6,852 bases of DNA from Planctomycetota bacterium (GCA_023417885.1 JAEZED010000188.1:1-6852); one strand, 5' to 3'; positions 1 to 5,757 are shown, counted from the first letter of the stretch. Numbers and translations are program-made. Notes: generated from the sequence alone by a model not told the origin.

Positions 1-17
1 ATTGGCACGCGCGGGGG

Positions 18-36
18 GGGGGCGCCCCACGCCCCC
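18..36. repeat. GC hairpin beside a ten-G run
   Basis: GGGGGCG at 18-24 is perfectly complementary to CGCCCCC at 30-36, with a five-base loop (CCCCA). The stem lies at the end of a homopolymer of ten G (13-22). The structure is directly visible. Its role is unknown; it is about 270 bases beyond the infA stop, which is far for a terminator of that gene. Homopolymers of this length are also prone to sequencing error. Confidence 0.4.
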
Positions 37-246
37 GAGCGGGCGGCCGGCGCTGCTGCGCGGCCGCGTGCGGGAGGCATTCTGTCGCCAGGTCAGACAC
101 GTTGCGCCCGACCCGGTTAGCCGGCACGTCCGGCGGCTCAAGGCACATCGGCAAGCGCGGGCGCGCAGCAACAGCGGCGGGGCGGTTGCGCGGTGGGTCC
201 GATCATCAGGCGAATGTGCCGGCGCCGAAGGTGCGTGCGAAACGAA

Positions 247-273
247 CGCCGCCCCTCATTTCGACGGGCGGCG
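247..273 (-). terminator. Probable Rho-independent terminator of infA
   Basis: CGCCGCCC at 247-254 and GGGCGGCG at 266-273 form a perfect 8-bp GC stem with an 11-base loop. On the minus strand the stem begins about 30 bases after the infA stop codon and is followed by TTCGTTTCG, a weak T-rich tract. Position and shape fit an intrinsic terminator for infA; the interrupted T tract keeps the confidence moderate. Confidence 0.55.
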
Positions 274-302
274 CTGGCGAATGTTTCGGATGTGCGGGCG
301 CT

Positions 303-542
303 TCAGCGCTGCCGGAAGACGATGCGGCCCTTGCTGAGGTCGTAGGGGGAAAGCTGAACCTTCACCCGGTCGCCCGGGAGGATGCGGATGAAGTGCTTGC
401 GCATCTTGCCGCTGACGAAGCCGAGGATCTCGTGATCGCTTCCGTCCGGCTTGGGGTTGTCCAGCCGCAGCTTGAACATGGCGTTCGGAAGCGCCTGGGT
501 CACGGTCGCTTCAAGCTCTATATAGTCGTCGTCTTTCGGCAC
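303..542 (-). CDS. infA: Translation initiation factor IF-1
   Basis: This 79-residue protein is bacterial IF-1, the small OB-fold factor that binds the 30S subunit at the A site and works with IF-2 and IF-3 to select the initiator tRNA. The family signature is unmistakable: ALPNAMFKLRL at 17-27, SGKMRKHFIRILPGDRVKV at 44-62, and SPYDLSKGRIVFR at 65-77. E. coli IF-1, as I recall it, has 72 residues. The extra seven here are one residue near the N terminus and six in the turn after LDN (residues 27-29), reading PKPDGSD where E. coli has a single Gly. The start is GTG at 542; a GGAG motif nine bases upstream supports it. The gene lies 204 bases downstream of rsgA on the same strand, away from the ribosomal-protein operon where infA is often found. 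A candidate promoter and a terminator flank it, so it may be a single transcription unit. Confidence 0.96.
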   Translation of the reverse strand: MPKDDDYIELEATVTQALPNAMFKLRLDNPKPDGSDHEILGFVSGKMRKHFIRILPGDRVKVQLSPYDLSKGRIVFRQR

Positions 543-550
543 GCAGCGGG

Positions 551-555
551 TCTCC
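551..555 (-). promoter_or_regulatory. Ribosome binding site of infA
   Basis: On the minus strand GGAGA precedes the GTG start, with nine bases between GGAG and the start codon. It is one of only two clear Shine-Dalgarno sites in the window, and it supports the GTG start for IF-1. Confidence 0.6.
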
Positions 556-613
556 GGGGGTTCACTTTCGGCTCTGGAAACAAAGTATCGGCGCAGCCGC
601 GCCGACGCGGGAC

Positions 614-641
614 ATTATGCGGGGCGGGCTTTCAAAGCAAA
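614..641 (-). promoter_or_regulatory. Candidate infA promoter
   Basis: On the minus strand CATAAT (619 to 614) matches five of six bases of the sigma-70 -10 box. A weak -35 candidate, TTTGCT or TTGCTT, lies 15-16 bases upstream in a locally AT-richer patch. Transcription would begin near 607, leaving a leader of about 65 bases before the GTG. This suggests that infA can be transcribed independently of rsgA. The -35 match is poor, and the promoter is an inference. Confidence 0.35.
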
Positions 642-746
642 GGGAAAGGGACAGGCCGGATCGGGCAGCCGCCCCTGGCCGGGGCACGGCGCGAGCGGCA
701 CTGGGCAGGCGACTGCGCACCTCAAACCCCTTGCCCCGCCACCGTG

Positions 747-1889
747 TCAGCTTGTCGTCCTCTCATCATCGTCGGTGACGAGCGACTCCCGGATCTTCTC
801 GAAACTCTCCTGACGCCATGCCGGGGCGGTGTCGCTGGCCACGTCGGGAAAGAAGTCGAGCAGGTGGTCCGGGTTGACGCCCCAGAGCCCGAAGACCTTC
901 ACGCCCGGCGTGTCGATCACCGCGCCCCCCGCGGGATGATCCAGCGGGTAGCGCCGGGCGCTGGTCGTCGTGTGCCGTCCCTTCGCGTGCGCCTCGCTCA
1001 CCTCGCCCACCCGCAGATCGAGCTTGGGCTGAACGGCGGTGATGAGGGAGCTCTTTCCGACGCCGCTGTGTCCCGCCAGGACGGTCACCTGCCCGCCGAG
1101 CAACTCGAGAAGCGCGTCGAGCCCCTCGCCGGTCACCGTGCTGGTCGTGAAGGCGGGGATACCCAGCGTGCGGTAGTGGGCCAGGGCGGCGAGCGTTCCC
1201 TCGGCGTCGTCGGCCTGCGGGGCGAGGTCGGCCTTGTTGATGACGACGGCGGGCTTGAGCTTCCCGGCCTGGGCGGCGACGAGCATCCGGTCGATGAGCC
1301 CGAAGCGCGGGAATGGATTGTGCATCGAGGCCACGATCAGGAACTGGTCGGCGTTGGCGACGATCGGATCCTGCTTGTGGCTCTCGAAGCTGTCGACCCG
1401 CGTCAGGATCGACTTGCGCGGCAGCACCGCCTCGATGACACCTTCCAGTTGAAGCTCCGAGGCTTCCCCGCCCGGCAGGCGCGTGGTTCCGCCGGTCGGG
1501 GCAAATCGCACGAGGTCGCCGACGACCACCTCACCGTGCGACTCGCCGATTACCTTCCGCATGGTGCGCCGGGCCGTGCAGAGATACATGCGGTTGCCGG
1601 TGCGCTTCTGCGCCTCGGCGGCGACCGCCTCCTCCTTCGGATCGACGTCGGCGTAGAGGGAGTAGACCTGGATCACCTCGCCTACGGGCAGCGCTTTGCG
1701 CTCGGCGGCCAGCTCGGCGTCAACCATGCGCTCGCCGGCGGTGCGGAGGGTCTTGTTGTGCTGGTGGAACTTGCTCCGCTTCCCGAACTTCTGGCGGTCG
1801 GCGGTCACGTCGTCGTCGCGTGCCTCGTGGCCGGTCCGCTCGTCGAGCACGTGCCGGAAGTCCTTGGTGCGTGGGCGGCGCTTGGCCAT
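747..1889 (-). CDS. rsgA: Ribosome small-subunit GTPase RsgA lacking the zinc-binding segment
   Basis: RsgA (YjeQ) is a circularly permuted GTPase that checks late maturation of the 30S subunit. The permuted order is plain in this 380-residue protein: G4 NKAD at 218-221, G5-like TSTVTGEG at 249-256, P-loop GHSGVGKSS at 273-281, G2 GRHTTT at 304-309, and G3 DTPG at 326-329. An OB-fold precedes the GTPase at about 70-157. The first 54 residues form a charged, basic extension, compatible with planctomycete homologues as I recall them. The C-terminal part is unusual. RsgA normally continues after FGLWG with a Cys-X-Cys-X-His-X-Cys zinc-binding segment; here FFPDV (346-350) leads almost directly to RQESFEKIRESL (359-370), the usual terminal helix. 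Only one Cys (104) exists in the protein, so no such zinc site is possible. The start is ATG at 1889 without a clear Shine-Dalgarno; the internal ATG at residue 55 is a less likely alternative. A -10-like TACAAT lies about 80 bases upstream. Confidence 0.95.
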   Translation of the reverse strand: MAKRRPRTKDFRHVLDERTGHEARDDDVTADRQKFGKRSKFHQHNKTLRTAGERMVDAELAAERKALPVGEVIQVYSLYADVDPKEEAVAAEAQKRTGNRMYLCTARRTMRKVIGESHGEVVVGDLVRFAPTGGTTRLPGGEASELQLEGVIEAVLPRKSILTRVDSFESHKQDPIVANADQFLIVASMHNPFPRFGLIDRMLVAAQAGKLKPAVVINKADLAPQADDAEGTLAALAHYRTLGIPAFTTSTVTGEGLDALLELLGGQVTVLAGHSGVGKSSLITAVQPKLDLRVGEVSEAHAKGRHTTTSARRYPLDHPAGGAVIDTPGVKVFGLWGVNPDHLLDFFPDVASDTAPAWRQESFEKIRESLVTDDDERTTS

Positions 1890-1967
1890 GGATCAGAGCG
1901 ACGCCGCTGCCACCAACGGGGCAGTGGTCCGTCCCTTCGTGTTGAGGTTCGACGGCGCGATGCCGCG

Positions 1968-1973
1968 ATTGTA
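1968..1973 (-). promoter_or_regulatory. Candidate -10 box of rsgA
   Basis: The minus strand reads TACAAT, five of six bases of the sigma-70 -10 consensus, about 80 bases upstream of the rsgA ATG. No convincing -35 hexamer is found 16-18 bases further upstream. The implied leader of about 70 bases contains the small CTGCC/GGCAG hairpin. Confidence 0.35.
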
Positions 1974-2042
1974 GCGGAATTTGCGAGCCGGGGAGGCGCT
2001 CCGCAGCGCAGTTGCGTCGCGGTAAGGATCGAACCCGCGCCG

Positions 2043-2056
2043 CCGACGGGCGTCGG
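2043..2056. repeat. 14-bp perfect dyad CCGACG-GG-CGTCGG
   Basis: Six bases are repeated in inverted orientation around a two-base centre, about 140 bases upstream of purF and 155 bases upstream of rsgA. It could be a transcription-factor site. The composition is typical of the region, so chance is a real alternative. Confidence 0.3.
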
Positions 2057-2181
2057 AGGCCGAGGCGGATCTGGAGACGCCCTTCGATCGCCGGGCCTTG
2101 TTCTGGGCGCGATTCGCGCGGGAGTTGGGGACGAAGTGACGCGGGGGCGCGGCCCAGGCGATCCGCGGGGCGCGGGCCTCG

Positions 2182-2187
2182 TAGAAT
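2182..2187 (+). promoter_or_regulatory. -10 box for a leaderless purF transcript
   Basis: TAGAAT matches five of six bases of the -10 consensus and is followed by exactly six bases (GATCAC) before the GTG start of purF. A -10 box six or seven bases upstream of a start codon is the usual sign of a leaderless mRNA, whose first base is the first base of the start codon. No Shine-Dalgarno sequence occurs before the GTG, which agrees with this reading. No -35 match is seen at the expected place. Confidence 0.5.
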
Positions 2188-2193
2188 GATCAC

Positions 2194-3651
2194 GTGAGCC
2201 TCCACTCCCTGCCTGTTCTCGACGATTCCTACGAGAAGAAGGAAAAGTGCGGCGTCTTCGGCGTCTGGGGGACGCCCGACGCCAGCGCCATCGCATACCA
2301 GGGGCTCTTCGCCCAGCAGCACCGCGGCCAGGAGTCGGCGGGGATCTCCGTCAGCAACGGCGAGGATCTCGCCGGCCACACCGGGATGGGGCTGGTCTCG
2401 CAGGTCTTCTCTCCCCGCATGCTCCGGGAGGAGCTGGCCGGCCACGCCGCCATCGGGCATGTGCGCTATTCGACCACGGGCTCCAGCCAGCTCTGCAACG
2501 CCCAGCCGCTGATGCAGCGGGTGCGCCTCGGGCCGGTGGCCGTCGCGCATAACGGCAACCTGATCAACGCCGGCCTGATCCGCCGGCTCTACGAGGAGCA
2601 TGGGAGCATCTTCCAGTCGGCGACCGACACGGAAGTGATCGTTCACATGCTGGCGAAGCCGACGCACGCGACGAAGCCCGATCCGCTGGCGCACGTGCTG
2701 CGGCATCTCCAGGGATCGTTCTCGCTGGTCTTCCTCTTCGCAAACCGGATCGAGGCGGCGCGCGACCCGTGGGGCAACCGCCCGCTCTCCCTCGGTCGCC
2801 TGCCGGAGGGGCAGTGGGTGGTGGCGAGCGAGACGTGCGCCTTCGACGCCATCGGCGCCGATTACGAACGCGACGTCGAGCCGGGGGAGATCGTCACGAT
2901 CGACGACAACGGCATTCACTCGCGCCGCTACGCCGAGCCGGCCGAGGCGGGGGCGCGATGCGTCTTCGAGCACGTCTACTTCGCCAACCCGGCCAGCACG
3001 CTCTTCGGGAGCACGGTGCACCTGGTGCGCGAGGAGATGGGCCGGCAGCTCGCGCGGGAGAGCCGGGTCGAGGCCGACGTGGTGATGCCGATGCCCGACT
3101 CCGGCCGCTCGGCGGCGCTGGGATTCGCCAAGGAGAGCGGGATCAGCTTCGAGGAGGGGATTGTCCCCAACCGCTTCGTCGGGCGGACGTTTATCCTCCC
3201 CAACCAGCGCGACCGTGACCGGATGGTGAGCCTGAAGCTGAACATCATCGACAAGCTGGTGCGCGACCGGCGCATCGTCGTCGTGGACGACAGCGTCGTC
3301 CGCGGCACGACCACGCGCTCCAAGATGCGCGCGCTGCGCCGCGCCGGGGCGAAGGAGATCCACCTGCGCATCAGTTGCCCGCCGATCCGTCACCCGTGTT
3401 TCTACGGGATCGACTTCGCCACCAAGGACGAGCTGATCGCCAACGGACGCACCGTCGATGAGATCCGCGACTACCTGGAGATCGACTCGCTGGCGTTCCT
3501 GTCGCTGGAGGGGATGGTCTCGTGCACCGGCATCGCCTCCTCCGACGCCTGCACAGCCTGCTGGACGGGGGAGTACAAGATTCCGGTCGAGGAAATCCAG
3601 AGCAAGTTCGACTTCGAACGCCAGCAGTTGCGGATGTTCAGCGGCGTGTGA
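2194..3651 (+). CDS. purF: Amidophosphoribosyltransferase, iron-sulfur type
   Basis: PurF moves ammonia from glutamine to PRPP, giving phosphoribosylamine, the first committed step of purine synthesis. The 485-residue protein has both domains complete. An 18-residue propeptide precedes the nucleophile Cys19 (KCGVFGVWG); QHRGQESAG at 42-50, RYST at 91-94, HNGNL at 119-123 and TDTE at 144-147 complete the Ntn glutaminase. The phosphoribosyltransferase domain carries the PRPP loop VVVDDSVVRGTTT at 362-374. Cys256, Cys402, Cys453 and Cys456 occupy the places of the four [4Fe-4S] ligands of Bacillus subtilis PurF, so this is the cleaved, cluster-containing type, not the E. coli type. The usual YFARPDS motif reads YFANPAS here (262-268). 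The start is GTG at 2194; an ATG at 2186 is out of frame and stops after three codons. purF stands alone, divergent from rsgA and convergent with the Rid gene. No strong terminator follows, although ACGGG/CCCGT at 3651-3671 could form a weak stem. Confidence 0.97.
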   Translation: MSLHSLPVLDDSYEKKEKCGVFGVWGTPDASAIAYQGLFAQQHRGQESAGISVSNGEDLAGHTGMGLVSQVFSPRMLREELAGHAAIGHVRYSTTGSSQLCNAQPLMQRVRLGPVAVAHNGNLINAGLIRRLYEEHGSIFQSATDTEVIVHMLAKPTHATKPDPLAHVLRHLQGSFSLVFLFANRIEAARDPWGNRPLSLGRLPEGQWVVASETCAFDAIGADYERDVEPGEIVTIDDNGIHSRRYAEPAEAGARCVFEHVYFANPASTLFGSTVHLVREEMGRQLARESRVEADVVMPMPDSGRSAALGFAKESGISFEEGIVPNRFVGRTFILPNQRDRDRMVSLKLNIIDKLVRDRRIVVVDDSVVRGTTTRSKMRALRRAGAKEIHLRISCPPIRHPCFYGIDFATKDELIANGRTVDEIRDYLEIDSLAFLSLEGMVSCTGIASSDACTACWTGEYKIPVEEIQSKFDFERQQLRMFSGV

Positions 3652-3781
3652 CGGGGTTCGGGATCGCCCGTTGTCATTCGAAGCGGCGCATCGTTTGCCG
3701 CACAGGGTCGGAAAGGTCCTTCTCTGCTTGCGCAAGGTGCAACCACGGTGATCCAACCAGCCACATTCGTGTGCATTCGTG
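3652..3781. other. Convergent gap after purF
   Basis: This 130-base gap between two convergent genes holds no gene. It contains a weak stem just after the purF stop, a ten-base perfect palindrome CTTGCGCAAG at 3727-3736, and most of the ATTCGTG triple repeat. There is no GC stem with a T tract for either gene, so the mode of termination is unclear. Confidence 0.5.
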
Positions 3782-3790
3782 TCATTCGTG
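3764..3790. repeat. Threefold CATTCGTG repeat
   Basis: CATTCGTG occurs at 3764-3771, 3774-3781 and 3783-3790, with spacings of ten and nine bases. GCCAC at 3760-3764 and GTGGC at 3788-3792 frame the array as an inverted pair, and CACA-TTCG-TGTG at 3762-3773 can fold into a small TTCG-loop hairpin. The array is AT-richer than its surroundings. It resembles short dispersed intergenic repeats with ATTCGTG-like units that I recall from planctomycete and verrucomicrobial genomes; only one array lies in this window. Its last unit runs into the Rid gene and supplies that gene's stop codon and last two codons. Confidence 0.7.
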
Positions 3791-4243
3791 GCCACTCTGC
3801 CCCGAAGCGACGACCGCCTCCAGCTCCAGCTCCACCTTCGCCCCCGGGTCCGCCAGTGCCGACACCGCTACCTGCGTCAGGCAGGGCGAGACTCCTCCGG
3901 GGCCGCTGATCATCTCGCGGAACGCCATCCCCACCGCGTCGAGATCCGCGATGTCCACGATGTAGCCGCGCACCCACACGACGTCCGACGCGCTCGCCCC
4001 CAGTGCCTCCAGCGCCGCCAGCATGATCGCCAGCGCCCGGCGCGCCTGCCGGCCGGCGTCGGGGGCAAATGTCCCGTCCGCCTCGAGGCCCAACGTCCCC
4101 GTGACGTAGACCCGCTCCCCGGCGCGAACCGCCCGGCTGTAGCCCAAGGCGCGCTCCCAGCGGTTGCCCGTCGAGGCGTACAGCCGGCCGTGCTTCTCGG
4201 TGACTTCGATCGCAATGCCCGCCGCGACATCCTGCTTGCTCAT
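3782..4243 (-). CDS. Rid-family (YjgF/YER057c/UK114) protein without the RidA arginine
   Basis: The 153-residue protein belongs to the Rid family, small trimeric proteins whose RidA branch hydrolyses reactive enamine and imine intermediates. Family features are GYSRAVRAGERVYVTGTLG at 34-52, the alternating pattern DVVWVRGYIVDIADLDAV at 87-104, and the terminal strand KVELELEAVV at 136-145. In RidA the substrate carboxylate is held by an Arg in a P-A-R-S/T motif. Here the motif reads PCLT at 120-123, with Leu in place of Arg. The protein therefore belongs to a non-RidA branch, and deaminase activity cannot be assumed. It most resembles the branch with GYSRAV near the N terminus and PAAT in place of PARS. 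The start is ATG at 4243, overlapping the TGA of the upstream glycosyltransferase as ATGA, so translation is probably coupled. No Shine-Dalgarno is evident. Extension to 4366 would only add residues antisense-like in character and overlap the upstream gene. The last residues GHE and the stop come mostly from a repeat. Confidence 0.88.
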   Translation of the reverse strand: MSKQDVAAGIAIEVTEKHGRLYASTGNRWERALGYSRAVRAGERVYVTGTLGLEADGTFAPDAGRQARRALAIMLAALEALGASASDVVWVRGYIVDIADLDAVGMAFREMISGPGGVSPCLTQVAVSALADPGAKVELELEAVVASGQSGHE

Positions 4244-5655
4244 ACCGAAGGATACCCCGCGGGCGTCGCCCCCTCCGGCATGCGCGCGCCGGATTCCTCC
4301 TCGCCCGTCGCGACGGGGCTGCCATGCGACGTCGGCGAGAGCAGGTGCCAGACGAGCACCGCCCACAGCGCCAGCCCCGCGAAGAGGTGCGTCCCAAGCT
4401 CATAGAAGAGTGGCACCAGCGCCAGCGCATAGCCGGCGGCCCAGGCGGTCGTCGCCGCGGCGTATCTCCGCGACCAGGGCCGCGCCATCCCGCCGCCGAA
4501 GCCCGCGGCCGCCGCGACCGAAACCGGGAGCAGCGCGACCGTGTAGTAGTGCGTCCAGGCCAGCGGCGCGAGGAACAGGCTCAGCAGGATGAAGATCGAA
4601 GCCTGCCGCACGCCGACTGCCAGCCCATCCTCCTCGCCGCGCAGGGCGCGCCGGCCGCTGACAAGGCACGCGACGCTGCCCAGCCCCAGCAGCAGCAGCC
4701 CAAGCCCGGTTGCGGCGTAGCGGGCCGTGGACTCGCGTGGATCCGCCTCCCCCGGCTCCTCCGACGGCGCCGCGATGCGGATCGCCACCGCCTGGAGGCT
4801 CTGATTCTTGTCGATCCGCGGATCGAGCATCTGGTCGTAGCGGGCGTGCGCCTCCTGCTGCGCATCGCCCAGCGGCAGTGCCACCCGCGTCACCCAGCGG
4901 TGGAGCAGGGCGGCGTTCTCCGACCAACCGAACACCAGCGACGGCACCGGCACCAGCAGCAGGAACAGCGCCAGCATCGTTATCACCGTCGCCCGCCATT
5001 GGCCGCGAAGGATGATCCAGCCGATCAGCAGCCCGGGGAACGCCTTGGCGACGATCGCGCCGCTCAGCGCCAGTCCGCCCGCAAAGAGGCGCAGGTAGCT
5101 CTTCGGGTACCGCAGGAACGCATCGATCGCGACGATCACCAGCCACGCCAGGAGCACCGACACCTGCCCCCGCGTCAGCCCGCTCAGCCATGGCCAGGCC
5201 GTGAGCGCCAGGCCAGCAAGCGCCGTCCCCACAGGGCCGGCGCGGCTGGCGCCGGAAGTCCGTTCGGCAAGACGCGCCGCGACCCACGCCGCGTGCAGCA
5301 GGGCCGCCGTGCAGATCAGGTACCACACCGCCGACCCCGCTGCCTTGGAGAGCATCCCCAGCGGCACGGAGACGATCGCGAAGAGCGGCAGGGCAGTGAA
5401 ATACCAGCCGCGAACGTTCTTCGCCTCGTAGATGTTCGTTCCCTGCACCACCGCCTGCCCCGCGGCCTGGTAGACGGTGAAGTCGGAGCGCTCGCGCTCA
5501 CCGAAGGCGGCCCGGTAGACGGTGCTCGCGCCCACGCCGACGAACAGCAGCACGAGGCCCGCCAGCAGCAGGTTGACGTTCCGCCGCGTGAGCCACGGAC
5601 GTCGGATGGTGGGTTCGCCGGGGCTAGGCATGTTGCGAAAGGATCGGGGAGGCAT
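4240..5655 (-). CDS. Multi-spanning membrane glycosyltransferase, GT87 (DUF2029) type
   Basis: This is an integral membrane protein of about 471 residues with some eleven or twelve hydrophobic segments (first at about 28-44, last at about 422-440) and a hydrophilic tail from 441. The pattern fits GT87 polyprenyl-phosphate-dependent GT-C glycosyltransferases, the family of mycobacterial PimE. Visible family features are SDFTVYQAAGQAVVQG at 57-72 in the first large loop, whose Asp58 is the likely catalytic residue; GQVSVLLAWLV at 163-173; KAFPGLL at 204-210; and NQSLQAVAIRI at 284-294. It presumably adds a hexose to a lipid or surface glycan on the outer face of the membrane. Donor and acceptor cannot be read from the sequence. 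The start is uncertain: GTG at 5712 and ATG at 5688, 5655 and 5631 are all in frame, and none has a Shine-Dalgarno. I chose 5655 because it leaves a short cytoplasmic N terminus and leaves the 5708-5757 inverted repeat non-coding. The stop overlaps the start of the Rid gene. Confidence 0.85.
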   Translation of the reverse strand: MPPRSFRNMPSPGEPTIRRPWLTRRNVNLLLAGLVLLFVGVGASTVYRAAFGERERSDFTVYQAAGQAVVQGTNIYEAKNVRGWYFTALPLFAIVSVPLGMLSKAAGSAVWYLICTAALLHAAWVAARLAERTSGASRAGPVGTALAGLALTAWPWLSGLTRGQVSVLLAWLVIVAIDAFLRYPKSYLRLFAGGLALSGAIVAKAFPGLLIGWIILRGQWRATVITMLALFLLLVPVPSLVFGWSENAALLHRWVTRVALPLGDAQQEAHARYDQMLDPRIDKNQSLQAVAIRIAAPSEEPGEADPRESTARYAATGLGLLLLGLGSVACLVSGRRALRGEEDGLAVGVRQASIFILLSLFLAPLAWTHYYTVALLPVSVAAAAGFGGGMARPWSRRYAAATTAWAAGYALALVPLFYELGTHLFAGLALWAVLVWHLLSPTSHGSPVATGEEESGARMPEGATPAGYPSV

Positions 5656-5707
5656 GTTAGGGCAATGCCGCGTCGCTGCTGCGCGCATTGGCAGTGGAGC
5701 CGTGTAA

Positions 5708-5757
5708 AGCACGATAAGCTGCTGCGCCCGAAGCAGTTGGAACGATCATATCGTGCT
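5708..5757. repeat. Nested inverted repeat in the divergent region
   Basis: AGCACGATA at 5708-5716 and TATCGTGCT at 5749-5757 are perfect 9-bp inverted repeats. Directly inside them AGCTGCT (5717-5723) can pair with AGCAGTT (5732-5738), with one G-U pair. The two stems would stack as a 16-bp helix with a ten-base bulge on one side. The bulge itself contains ACGAT, which with ATCGT at 5750-5754 makes an alternative 5-bp dyad (5742-5754). The element lies between the glycosyltransferase and the protease and could be a shared operator or a structured leader. The function is not known. Confidence 0.5.

Larger units (their letters stand above)
1..302. other. Non-coding stretch downstream of infA
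   Basis: I see no gene here. Reading frames that cross the region are arginine- and glycine-rich, have no recognisable motif, and look like chance openings in GC-rich DNA. The stretch holds a run of ten G at 13-22 with an adjoining hairpin (18-36), and a GC-rich inverted repeat at 247-273 that probably terminates infA. No tRNA-like cloverleaf was seen on either strand. The end of a gene lying further left cannot be excluded, because the window begins at base 1. Confidence 0.6.
1890..2193. other. Divergent intergenic region between rsgA and purF
   Basis: No gene is supported in these 304 bases. The region holds a -10-like element for each flanking gene (1968-1973 minus, 2182-2187 plus) and several small dyads: CTGCC/GGCAG at 1907-1911 and 1920-1924, CCGACG-GG-CGTCGG at 2043-2056, and GCGCG-ATT-CGCGC at 2107-2119. 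The last two are the most symmetric and could be operator sites for purF control, but short perfect dyads arise easily in DNA this rich in GC. No purine riboswitch fold was recognised. Confidence 0.5.

Noticed and set aside
671..685. GCCCC-TGGCC-GGGGC hairpin as a terminator for rsgA
   Set aside because: The stem has only five pairs and no T tract directly follows it on the minus strand; the T-rich patch is some 25 bases further on.
2026..2035. GGATCGAACC, the complement of a tRNA T-arm core, suggesting a minus-strand tRNA
   Set aside because: The flanking bases do not pair as a T stem, and no anticodon arm or acceptor stem can be built around it.
102..2189. A plus-strand open frame of nearly 700 codons opposite infA and rsgA
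   Set aside because: It is antisense to two confidently identified genes, has no recognisable motif, and is rich in Arg, Gly, Val and Leu, as expected of the reverse of high-GC3 coding sequence.
1720..3795. A minus-strand open frame of about 690 codons across purF and the rsgA start
   Set aside because: It is antisense to purF, crosses the promoter region and the ATTCGTG repeat, and has no domain signature.
4244..4366. Upstream extension of the Rid gene by 41 codons
   Set aside because: It would overlap the glycosyltransferase by more than 120 bases, adds a Gly/Arg-rich segment foreign to the family, and ignores the ATGA overlap that gives a normal-length protein.
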